Source: Paracyclopina nana (lineage: Eukaryota > Arthropoda > Copepoda > Cyclopoida > Cyclopettidae). Taken from it: DNA of 64,000 nucleotides. Positions 1-10,099 of the stretch are shown here, in pieces; the first letter of the stretch is position 1; every line of letters begins with the position of its first letter. Made by a program: the position numbers and the translations under genes. The notes under the pieces were generated by a model. It searched no databases. It was given only the letters and a program-made list of their open reading frames with translations, and was not told the DNA's origin. The stretch covers positions 744,001-808,000 of the forward strand of contig JAGUCH010000001.1 of assembly GCA_019096065.1 (NCBI GenBank), given 5' to 3'.

Positions 1-210
1 CAATTTGTAAGCCGAATTTTCAATGCAAATAGTCACAGTTGGGCTTTTTCTTGGTCCAGGCTCAGATTTTGAGAGCATAAATGAGGTGTCTTTTCGGTCA
101 AATTTCTCAAATACATCTTCCACATAGAAGCCAAACAAGAGAAGAAATGAGAGGAAAAGGAACATTTTCAAGCCAATTGCCAGTTGGTTTGACATATTTC
201 TCCTTTCCAT
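1..210 (-). CDS. DEG/ENaC-like channel, N-terminal fragment (runs off left edge)
   Basis: An open frame reads leftward from an ATG at 210-208 to the window edge with no stop, giving about 70 residues. A second in-frame ATG lies at 195-193. A hydrophobic stretch rich in Phe and Leu around residues 14-28 looks like a first membrane helix. It is followed by an acidic/aromatic segment and then SPTVTIC, which resembles the FPAVTIC motif found just after the first membrane helix of degenerin/epithelial sodium channels (pickpocket family). Family knowledge suggests an amiloride-sensitive-type cation channel of the plasma membrane. Only the first exon or part of it is visible, so the assignment rests on the helix plus one motif. 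It could be another two-helix membrane protein. Confidence 0.42.
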   Translation of the reverse strand, partial: MERRNMSNQLAIGLKMFLFLSFLLLFGFYVEDVFEKFDRKDTSFMLSKSEPGPRKSPTVTICIENSAYKL

Positions 211-366
211 GGTTTTGTGTGGACTATGCTGAATGAGAAGGGCAATTATGAACTCTCCTTAAAAGTCAACATTATCCATATTTAAAAAGTAGCCTACGTA
301 AGTCATTACACGCTTTTAAAAATAGCTGTATTTCCGTTAACACCTTTCTGGTGCGTACTACTAAAA

Positions 367-443
367 TCCGCACACAACCGCAACTCTCCGCACACATCCG
401 CAACTCTCCGCACGCATCCGCAACTCTCCGCACACATCCGCAA
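367..443. repeat. 20-bp minisatellite (about 4 copies)
   Basis: The unit CCGCAACTCTCCGCACACAT recurs about four times with one or two substitutions. It is C-rich against an AT-rich background and produces a spurious minus-strand frame. Confidence 0.8.
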
Positions 444-785
444 ACTGCTTTACTCAACTCACTCAAATGTTAAAAAAAATATTTTTCAAATACATGTGTA
501 GTTTTTTGAATATTTTTTTGAATGAGAGAAACGAAATTCAACTTACAAAATATTGTTTCAATGCACTTTAAAAATTGAAGCGCATAAGCCTAAGTGCTCA
601 ATTGGAATTGATAGCTCATTATACTTTTCACAATTTTTAGCAATGCATTGCAAAATATGAATTTTCTTGATATTTTCACGAGTGGTTCTGTTGTGCTTTT
701 TGTGCACAACACTGAAAACCATTAAAGGAAAACCGATGCTTATGTGCATCTAAAAGATAATGGATGATATAACCTTCATTTATTG

Positions 786-891
786 TACCGATTGAGTCAT
801 CAAAACCGGGTAAGCGCTATGGCCAATTCGGCCGGTTTATTTAGTGAGACAGTGCAGCCAGCGCATACCGTTTCTCATGACTCAATCGGTA
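786..891. mobile_element. 106-bp MITE copy 1
   Basis: The element begins TACCGATTGAGTCAT and ends ATGACTCAATCGGTA, so its ends are perfect inverted repeats bounded by TA, as expected for Tc1/mariner-type target duplications. It has no coding capacity. A second copy of the same length and orientation lies at 6849-6954 inside an aminopeptidase intron, with about six substitutions between them. Confidence 0.8.
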
Positions 892-1606
892 TAATTTATA
901 AAGCACTATTATTTATCTAACATAAAGACGAGGCCAATTTTTTATTCTTGATTATTTCTTATTGTGTTGTGATTAGTTTAAAAGGGAGTGATTTATTGCG
1001 TTGTGTTGCGTTTTTGTGCTGTATTTAGTACGTGCAATGTTGGTTTTTATTGTTAGAGAGGTAACTAGATAAATGGCTTTTTATAATCAAATAATAAAAG
1101 ATGTAAAACTTTGCCCAGATTGGGCACTTTGGCCTTTAACAAAAGGCATTGCCCACATTTTACAAATTACTTCACATTTAGATTTTTAAGTGATTTTCCC
1201 CATTGATCTCGCCGATGTCTGACTGCGCATAATGTGTTAAAATGACCCACTGTGCACATTTATGAAAAATAAGTACATTTCACTTTTGATTGTGAAACAT
1301 TAGCTTTGTATTTTGAAGGCTCAAGTAATCCCAGTCGTTATAGCACACTCCTCGGACTCCTATTCTAATCAAGCTTCAATAACAAGCTAAAAGCTCCCGT
1401 TTTTACAACTTCCTCTTTTGCTGCTGTTGGCCTAATTTCTCCACCTTAATGCAGTTTGAAATGCTAATTGTATTCTTGTGTGTGTGCTCAGACTTGTCAC
1501 ATTATAGCAGTATATAGTAGCAGTGTTGCCATAATGGGTGTGAAGTTTTGACGTCATTTCCTTCTAAAGTTGGGCAACAGCAAAAAAAAGAAGAGTCTGT
1601 CTTGAA

Positions 1607-2483
1607 ATGGCAAGCACTGAGGACATAAGTGAGTCCAGGCAAAATCCAGGCAAAATTTCCAGGATTTTCTTTGGCAAGCCTGAAGAGGTAAAGCTTACAT
1701 CTTTAATTGAATGTATTTCTCAAATGTATTTTAGAGGGCAAGCACATTGGACTCATATGGGGCCCCATTGGCCCCTTCTTTGAACAGCTATAACCCAAGC
1801 TACCCTCCAACCAGTGGAAATTCAGGGTATGGCCCAAATCCAGGGAATACAGGCTACAACCCCAATCCTGGGTACAATGATCCAGGATACTTCCCCAATA
1901 CAGGCTTCAATGATGTATCAGGATACACCCAATTGGACTTGACTCTCAGATTAGGCCAGGCAGCCTTGATTGCCTTCATTATTCTGGCCATTGTCCTTGT
2001 GGCCTTCATTCTCCTGAAATGTTGCATTCATTGTTCAACATTTTGTGGAGCAAAGCAAAGTCACCACTATGACCAAGAAAATGGCAGAGTTTGGACCCAA
2101 CAATCAAACTCTTCAGAATCTTTCTTGAGTCCAAGCAGCAACAATAAGCAGCTGGGAAACAATAATAACACTACAAGGTATGGTTGAAAGGGGAAATTTT
2201 GCAAAAAAGTAAAAAAGTGAATTTCTACAGTCATTTGACAGGAGAAAAGCCACAGAGGTCACAACATAAGCAGCAATTTGCCAAGAGCATCAAGGAAGAC
2301 AAATCCAGTTCTGATTCACTCACAAGCCAATCCAATCCTAGGTCTTTGCCTTACTATGAAATTTCATCCCCTAAAATGGTCCATCAGCCAGGGCTACCAG
2401 ATAGAGCAGCCCTCAATACCCCTTTGCCCCCCATTCCCAGCCATGAGATGTCAAAGTGGTCCACCCAAGGCAGACTTGTCTAG
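1607..2483 (+). CDS. Tyr/Pro/Gly-rich single-pass membrane protein
   Basis: Three exons, 1607-1687, 1735-2177 and 2231-2483, join into 258 residues with consensus GT-AG sites. For exon 3 the acceptor at 2229-2230 keeps the frame open; the next AG at 2240-2241 would stop soon after. Residues about 32-95 repeat Gly-Tyr with Asn-Pro (GYNPNPGYNDPGYFPNTG). One membrane helix spans about residues 103-121 and is followed at once by KCCIHC, a typical palmitoylation-type cysteine cluster. The rest is a polar Ser/Gln/Asn tail with Pro patches such as PLPPIP that could bind SH3 or WW domains. There is no signal peptide. I do not recognise a family. It resembles small adaptor-type membrane proteins with PY-like N-termini, but no function is claimed. 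The start is chosen because it gives an in-frame 27-codon first exon. Confidence 0.68.
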
Positions 2484-3149
2484 GCAATAGCCTCCCTTTG
2501 ATTCAAGCCAATTTGGAAAATTGAGTTATTTTTCTATTACACACAATGTGGATGAAGCTGCATTTCTTTTAAGTATACTGTTACATAAGCAGGTTGATTG
2601 AATCAAAAGCCGAAATACTACGTAATAAAGCTCCGCGTGTCTGGTACCTCTGATTTCGCTAAAGCGCTATCCAAAAGAGAAGCTTGCATTGAAGCGCGTC
2701 CTTTGTCACTCAACGCGACTTCGGATGCACTGCGTCAACAACAACAAAAGTTACATATAGGAAATTGGCAAAGTTTTGCCCGCCAAGTATTTCTAAAAAT
2801 ACCAAACAAGGAATGGGCACAAATCAATCACTATGATTTGACGTCAAGCCGCGCACTTTCCAATAAAAAGTAATTATCAGATATCACACTACATATAGTA
2901 GACTGCAACTTAATTACAAGTCACAAATGTTTGCAGGTTCAATTGTGAGATGTCACAGCTATGAAGCAAGGATTTTTATGGCTCGTCTAAATGAGAAAAA
3001 GCTCTCTTTTTTCAGGGTAAAAAAAGGCCAGCTCTCACCGAGGGCTCCTAGTTTCCGAAAGGCCTTTGAGCTAGCGAAAGGCCTTTTGCCTTGCATCTCT
3101 CTTCTTTTGGCTTTCCAGCAAGCCAGCAAAAGCAACAGTTACTAGATCA
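2484..3149. other. intergenic; no gene supported
   Basis: It contains AATAAA at 2624-2629, the likely polyadenylation signal of the upstream gene, and another near 2859. A 91-codon frame at 2598-2873 has no recognisable motif and is not annotated. Confidence 0.45.
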
Positions 3150-4414
3150 ATGCCATCGCGAGCAGTCATGAACTTTTGGGTCATTGTCATAGTCCTCATT
3201 TCTGCTCAGGAAAATTATGGCTTAACCGGTTCAGGCCCCAGCCAGGAGCCCTCAGCTGCCAACAACTCCACGTTTTCAAAAGACAACCGGCCTAAAAGAT
3301 ACATAGACCATTTCAATCCACTTTTCAGGCAAATGGACTTCCTCAAAAAAGATGGTAACCAGAAGACCTGAAAAAAATTTAAAGATTTCAATTTCAATTT
3401 TAATTTGCAGAATGTAGGCCAACTTTGAGTGGGGACCGACGCTTTTTCTGCCCCTCGATGAATGAGGCCAAAGAGTGGATTTGTGTGACTATGGACAAGC
3501 TTTGTGACACCAAGACCGACTGCCCCAATAACGAGGATGAGGATGAGACCATGTGCATGTTTCATCGACATGTAAGAGTGACTTGAGATTTTTTGTCTAG
3601 TTGGACAGCAAGGTTGCGAGAGCTTTTTGTGAGATCTTCCCATGAGACCATGTTAGATTTTGCCATATTTCTTTAGATTTCTATTGGACATCGCTTACTT
3701 TTTTTATAATACTTAAGCGATGAACGTTCCATTAAAAACTTTGAATATCTATAAATGTTTTAAGAGGTTGAAAGCAGAGTTATAAGTCTGAAAGCCTTTT
3801 ATCGGCTTTTTAAGCGGAGGGTACATTAGAAGCAATTGAAATCCTTTTTTGCGTCTCTGCACAAAGTTAAGCACAGGGTGAGTGACCAGAATATTTATTT
3901 TTTCCAGACTGTGGCCAAGTTGGATGACATTGCGGCGCGTCTGCAAGACATTCAGCACTTGTTGAGCCAGCAATTGGGCAGCTCCTCAAACTATAACAAC
4001 AACAACAACAAATTGCCACGTGGCCACATGTCAGCTGACGAGATCCAAAACCGCCTAGAATTTGAATACCTCCTGAGGAATTCTGCTCACCAAAAGCCTG
4101 AATTTGTCCCCAGCCCTGAGTTCATCAAGAATGACAAGGCAGAAGCAAATGAAGAGGCAGAAGCTGATGAAAATGACACTGAGGAGATCCTGGATGATGA
4201 TGACTATACCAGTTTGACCAATCTGCAAAACAGAGCCAGAGAGTTGCTGCTGATGCAAAGCCCCTACCACCAAATCAGCATAAATTCCAACCCTACCCAC
4301 CCTTTTAATCAGAAGAGCAGACCTCCCCTTCAAGATGCAACACCTTCAACATCAAGCAGTAGGAAATTGTACAGAAGGGACTTAAGGCATCCCTGGAACC
4401 AGCAGCAAAACTGA
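3150..4414 (+). CDS. secreted LDL-receptor class A protein, prohormone-like
   Basis: Exons 3150-3354, 3411-3571 and 3908-4414 give 290 residues. An N-terminal hydrophobic segment (FWVIVIVLISAQENYG) is a good signal peptide. A dibasic KR at about residue 49 precedes YIDHFNPLFRQ, a possible released peptide. Exon 2 encodes one complete LDL-A module: six cysteines and a calcium-type acidic end (DTKTDCPNNEDEDE). Exon 3 begins with an amphipathic helix (KLDDIAARLQDIQHLL) and continues with Asn-rich, strongly acidic and basic low-complexity sequence. An LDL-A module next to a basic cleavage site recalls insect prohormone-4 (IDLSRF-like) precursors and Jelly belly ligands, but the peptide itself does not match what I know of either. 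The AATAAA at 4482-4487 lies 68 bases after the stop. The gene converges on the aminopeptidase. Confidence 0.75.
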
Positions 4415-4580
4415 ACTCTCAAGTGAAGATTGTGATATCAGTGAAAGAAAGAAAATATTTTCCTCAAGAACTAATTAAAACAATAAACCACCATCTCACT
4501 CTTCATAACATATGATTGTTAGCTTTGTTTTTTAAGTGCAGCATCAGAAGCATCCAATAGTGAATAAATATAGCATTGTA

Positions 4581-7500
4581 TCAGCCACCAACAGAGACAA
4601 ATCTGGTCCTTTCTGAGATCCAGGCTAAGGTCAGGTCATCTTCAGTGGGATTTAAAAGTGGCACCAGTTCCTTGAGAACCTTGTCATTGTAGGAATTCAA
4701 CCAATCCAATTGGCTCTTTGACATCAGTGAGTAATTGATGAGACTGGGCTCAAAGGGCACCAGGGTGACTGGTTCAAATGCCACAAAGTCTCCTTTGAAT
4801 GCAACATGAGAGGAGTTTGAGAGAGGCAAGGTCATGAATGAAGTAGTAATTCTGCCTACCATAGGTTTGATCTTGCTCATTGATGCCAGAAAAGTTGGCT
4901 TTCACCACTCTGAGCACAGTTTCTAGCCTGATTCCAAATTGGCCATCTAGGTAATAACCTGGCTCATCAGAGAAGAACATGTTGGGGGCAAAACTTCCAG
5001 TCAAAGTTGTCCTGGTCCCACTGTGCATATGGATGTTGATAGGCCCTTCATGCACCTGCAGAAGAAAAAAGTTTGATGCTCACCACCCCCACAACCTTGC
5101 TGATTTATGCACACAATGAATGATGCCAAACTTTGATCATCACTCTGAGGTCATAGAAGTTGTTACACTTTGATGCATATCAAACACCTTTAAATAGGCA
5201 CCAATGCCATGCCCTGTGCCATGCCTGTAATTAAGTCCTTTGGCAAACAAGTGCTGCCTTGTGACCAAATCAATGGCCCCATCTTTGGTGTTTAAGGGGA
5301 TGACTGATGTGGCCAAATCGATTGCTCCCATCAGCACCCTTGTGTACATTTCAATCTGGAACAAGATTTCACATCACTTTCTTGTACTAATATTGTGGAG
5401 TCTCACTAAGCATATCTAATTGGGCAGTTACACTAGAAAGGAAAAATGTAGCTAAAAATAATATGTTGCGCTGTAAATTGAACTGATAATTGCATTAAAC
5501 AACCTTTCATCAAGTTGACCTTAATTTGATTTTAATTTTATCAAAAGGTTATTGCAGTATGGTATTTAGAGAATAATAGCGATATTTGTAAAACCTTTCA
5601 CTGCTTAGCAACAATATTTGATAATATGCAGTAATCATTCCAAATAACATTAGCAGAGCTCCAAAGAAGAATTATCAGCCTTAATGCCCAAGTTGCTATA
5701 AAATGAAAAAATATGACAAATGATCACTCACCTGCTTTTCAGTAGGTTCACCATAGTGAAAAGTTCTTGTGACATCAGTGGTTCCATCAAAGTATTGTCC
5801 ACCAGAATCAACTGAAGGAAGGTAAAAGGCATTTTTAGTTTACAGGTAATCATGACAACTCACCTAGAAATAAATTGGACCTGTCCACTATTGAATCTGT
5901 CTCATTGGTAGGAGTGTAGTGAATGACAGCTGAGTTGGGGCCAAAGGCTGCAATTGTGGTGAAACTTGGCCCATCATTCAGGCTTTGCTTTCTTCTGTAT
6001 TCAAGCAATAACTGAGCTGCTCTGATTTCTGTCCAATTACCAGCCCCATTAATAATGCTATCTTCCAAATGAGCAGCAAATTGACAAAGTGCCACAGCAT
6101 CTCTGATATGAGCTTGTATCATTCCTTCCACCTCCACTGCATTCTTTATATTCTTGGCTATCATCACTGGGGAATCATCAAAGGTTACCTTAAAAGCAAT
6201 CAGAATCAGTTGAAAACACAATCTATGGAAGAGCTTACTTGGCCATGAGGAATGGCTTCATAAACTGCAAAACTGGCTCCAGTCAAGTAAGTTGAAGGCT
6301 TGGTGAGTAAAATGGATCCATCACTTTCCATTGACCATTCATGCAAATCATCTACAGCATCCTTTATGTCACCAAGCCCAGTGCAAGTCCTAGTTTTTTT
6401 ACATTCATAAAAATTTGGTTATTTCAGATTAAGCTTCATACTTGTTTTCCATACAGTCATTGGGGTTCAGGTGAACTAGTAGTCCTGGTACAACATTGTC
6501 AGTGTTGATCCAGAGGAAAACTTGATCCTTAGAGATCAAAGCCAAGGACTCAAACAGAGGAGAATGCATCAGCCCCTCAGAATTGGATGTGCCATAACCT
6601 CTCAAATTGAAGAGCCAAGCTATCTCATCCTATGATATTGAGAATCAAGCACTTGATGTGAAAACAAATGTTTATTCATTACTTACATGCTCAGAGACAA
6701 CCATGGCATCAAGCTTTTTCTTTTTTAGGGTTTCTCTCAGTTCAGCAATTTTTTCTGGCCAAGCTTTGCCAGCATATTTGATGTCATACGGAGTCACAGT
6801 TTTGTGCTGTAAAGCAGAATGAACACTTCCATATTAATTATATTAAAGTACCGATTGAGTCATCAAAACCGGGTAAGCGCTATGGCCAATTCGGCCGGTT
6901 TATTTAGTGCAGCAGTGCAGCCAGCGCATTGCGTTCCTCATGACTCAATCGGTATCATATAAGAGAAAAGCTCCTTATGATGTACGATTGTCAAAGGGAT
7001 ATAAATAGTTTAATTTGTTTACCGAACATTCATGGCTCATTAGTTTCTGTTCAGAGCACCATAAATGTGGCAACAAATTTCCTTTGAAAGCTATGTTCTA
7101 GCTCCAATTGCCAATATTTTCTGCTAGCTTCTCAAAAGTTGCCTGGCAATTGGAAATTGAGGAAAATGGACTTGAGTTGTTTTACAACTTTACCTGCATT
7201 GGAGGACGACCATTGTCTTCGGTCCAGATCTCATCGATGATGTTTTGTCGCAAACTGGTTAAATTCACATCCGCTTTGCTCAGCTGACTTCTCATGTCAA
7301 GTACAGTTTGAGCTCCAAACAAAGCCGGATCAAAAGCCACTGTTGATCCTTGTGGTAATGTTGCAAGGAACTCGGTGTAACTTGGCACATTGTTCTGGCC
7401 CATTTTCATCAATTCCCAATTGCAGTCCAACTCTTGGGAAGCTTGCAGAAAGTATCGTCCATCAGTCCATGCCAATGCCTTGCAAGAGAAATTGTTTGTC

Positions 7501-8769
7501 ATTCAAATGGTTCAACCAACTTGAACTAATGATCGCAATCGATAACTAATAGTACTTGATCCAAATTTAAATGCGTTGTAGGTTGTGAGTGCATCACTCA
7601 ATCAATTAGAACAATTGACTCACAAATGTAGGAAGCTCATCGTTATTGTTTTGTATCCAAGTAATTTCACATGAAAGAACATTAGAAAGGCTTGAAAATG
7701 AATGGGAGAAGAAATCCATGCACCCAAAGAATCCCTCAATGCTGTATTGCTTGGGAAAAAAATTGTGACAAGCTAATATTAGCCATAGCTGTTGACTTCT
7801 TTAATAAAAGTTGCTGCTGCAGAAAAAATCTATCAATCACTCCTTGGAGTGTGTATTGCAGGTGATTCCCTAGATTGAACTTAGTGCAGCAAAGCTAGCA
7901 TAGCTAGTTAAGTTAGAGCAGATGAAGTATGGATTTCAAGGAGCCCTGCTTTGCTTGACTGAAATGTGAGCCTTACTCGATCCTTGGTGACTATGACGTC
8001 ACCATTGCTGCCAGAGAAGCCAGATATCCACGTTCGTCTACCAACTTCATCCAGAGGGATGTAATACGCATTAATTCCGTAATTTGACATCCGTTCCCGC
8101 AAAGCTGACAGCCTTTCTGTCGTATTAACTCTATTGGGAGGAACGTCATCGTTGGGGCCACAATTAGTTGTCAGATCTCTCCTAATATGAATGAAAATTA
8201 ATTTGATTTAAGGCAGGATTAATTTATGATGGAAAAAAACGGTTGAGTGACTTGATTTTATGAATGATTTCGAACCGAATTTAGTGAGGTTTGGTGAATG
8301 GGATGAAAACTTCCGACGGAACTTAACCGGAATTCAAGTGATATTTCCTAATTTGAATAAAGGCGGGATTAATTTACGTTGGAAAAAGGTTGAGTAACTT
8401 TATTTTATGAATGATTTCGAACTGAATTTAGTGAGGTTTGGTGACTGGGATGAAAACTTCCGACGGAACTTAACCGGAATTCAACTTTGGTTTAGTTACT
8501 ATTTAAAGTTCCGAGGGAACTTAACCCGTTCCTCTTTAGGCAAAATAATAATTAAGTATTTTATGTGGGGAAACTCTTTAAAAAGTGACTTTAAATTATT
8601 GTACTGGGTTTAAGAATAAAGTATTATGTACTTTTTCCATATTTTTCAACACTTACCTCTGCCTTGAGTCAAGAATGAGGTCGTTTTCGTCAATTGGCAT
8701 GTGCAAAGTGCAGCCTTTTGACAGCTGAAAAAGGCACAGGAAGAGAAGCAACCGATTGCTGAGAAGCAT
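4581..8769 (-). CDS. secreted Xaa-Pro aminopeptidase (M24B, XPNPEP2-type)
   Basis: Eleven exons join in frame: 8769-8657, 8181-7977, 7478-7194, 6806-6687, 6629-6442, 6389-6239, 6188-5864, 5811-5732, 5355-5188, 5055-4860 and 4792-4581. They give 680 residues. A signal peptide opens the protein ([14 protein letters not shown]). Creatinase-N domains fill roughly residues 40-330, including [16 protein letters not shown] sequence ([13 protein letters not shown]). The catalytic pita-bread domain carries all five expected metal ligands: D464 and D475 in [18 protein letters not shown]538 in HGTGHGIG, E576 and E590. H547 in VHEGP is also kept. The enzyme releases an N-terminal residue preceding proline, using two divalent metals. 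No GPI-type hydrophobic tail is present, so it is probably soluble and extracellular, unlike vertebrate XPNPEP2. The donor of exon 9 (GTGTTT) is weak but joins K to VHEGP exactly as the family requires. Intron 3 holds a MITE and intron 1 a local duplication. Confidence 0.95.
6849..6954. mobile_element. 106-bp MITE copy 2, in aminopeptidase intron 3
   Basis: It has the same terminal inverted repeats and TA ends as the copy at 786-891 and lies in the same orientation. It sits 43 bases upstream (in transcription order) of exon 4, without disturbing the splice sites. Confidence 0.8.
8185..8486. repeat. local tandem duplication in aminopeptidase intron 1
   Basis: Two diverged copies of about 130-150 bases follow each other. 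Shared landmarks are GGCAGGATTAATTTA versus GGCGGGATTAATTTA, then ATGAATGATTTCGAAC, AATTTAGTGAGGTTTGGTGA and CCGACGGAACTTAACCGG. Both copies end at GGAATTCAA. Confidence 0.8.
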
Positions 8770-10099
8770 TTTGCCTAACTATCAGATCAGTAAAACAGTA
8801 GTCACACACAAATGATAACAAACAGGTTTCTTGCATCACTTAGCATTGAGCTTTTTCATGGCCACTGTTTTCAAACTGAACATTTGCCAAAAAAAAAAAA
8901 ATCTGCATAATCCTAAAAAAATATTAGAGTCAAATTTAAATTATTTTGGCCCGGAAAAAACACTTTATTGCTGGGAATTATTTTTTGTCTAGCTTGTCTC
9001 AATGTCCCATTAATGGCAATTTGATGAAGTGTGAGAGGGGATCAATGATGAGTCAGCAAAACTGAGAGGAAAATCTAGAAAATAGCACCCCGTCATTCCC
9101 GGCATGTGTCCCAAATAAATAGCTTTTAGCCAAAAGCCTTTTGCATGCTTAAATTCGACAGAGCGTACGTTAATTTTTTGTCATTCTACATATTTTGTGA
9201 GGAGACCCTCGTCATCTAGATATCTGTGCCTCATTAAGCCAGATTTGTTGTCCAAATTGAGGCACCAAAATAAACTGAACACTCAAATTAGGTTTGAATT
9301 GATCTCATTGAAGAGTTGTGATAAAAAGCCAATTTCCAAATTGGAATCCCACTTAATTTTCTAATTTTACCCAGTAATTCAACATCAACTAAAAGTAAGG
9401 ATAAAAAGAATGGAAACTTTTTTAAATCCTACCTCAAGATATTATCATAATTAGTGGGAAAGCCACATTTGCAAAAAAGTAAGAAAAATGGGAGAGAAGA
9501 GAGAAGTTTACTAAAGCAGATGACCAAGGTCCTTTTGAAAGGGCTAATTCGTGCTTTACACGTTGAAAAGCACCGTGCTATCGAGGCAATTTCGTTATTA
9601 TGACACGGTGTGCTTGTGTGTTTTGTGTCATGGTATGCATACAGCAATCTGCCTGTTTGCCTCGTGAATAAACAACAAACGGCGCACGGGTCAAGCCGTG
9701 CGCCCGACCGTTAGAAAAAACCGTTAGCAAACAAGCAAACTTTGAATTGCTCGCGTGTAGAACTGGGCCCGTTTTGAAAGGATTGGCAGGAGGGCTAGAT
9801 AATCTGTGTAGTGCGATGAAATGAAGCTTTTAACACAAAATAACCGAATTTCTATAGAAGCAAGTGCTACCACACGCAAAATCATCAGTCACATGCTGGG
9901 AAATTGCTAGAGCAGCTCAAATATCGGAATTTTCAGCTTTTCTCGGTAAACCAGCTTCCTGCTCTGCCTTTTTTCCCATGCCATTTGATTTTCCCGGCTT
10001 TTTCACACCCTAGCTTTTTCCCTACCACCAATAGGCAAGCTTTGAGGGCGGAGCCACACTTGAAAGGGTTGGTAGCAAAGATTTGAGATCAGTACCAAA
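8770..10099. other. intergenic between divergent genes
   Basis: This stretch separates the minus-strand aminopeptidase start from the plus-strand zinc-finger start and should hold both promoters. I see no coding frame with support and no convincing core promoter motif. Confidence 0.5.

Larger units (their letters stand above)
211..1606. other. intergenic, with one minisatellite and one MITE
   Basis: No coding region is supported here. The stretch holds a 20-base tandem repeat at 367-443 and a 106-base inverted-repeat element at 786-891, listed separately. The short frames at 272-466 and 558-749 have composition matching the repeats or the AT-rich background. Confidence 0.6.

Noticed and set aside
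2598..2873. 91-codon plus-strand frame
   Set aside because: No motif, no flanking splice logic and internal AATAAA at 2624; likely 3' flank of the upstream gene.
3215..3643. 142-codon minus-strand frame
   Set aside because: It is the shadow of the signal-peptide and LDL-A exons on the other strand.
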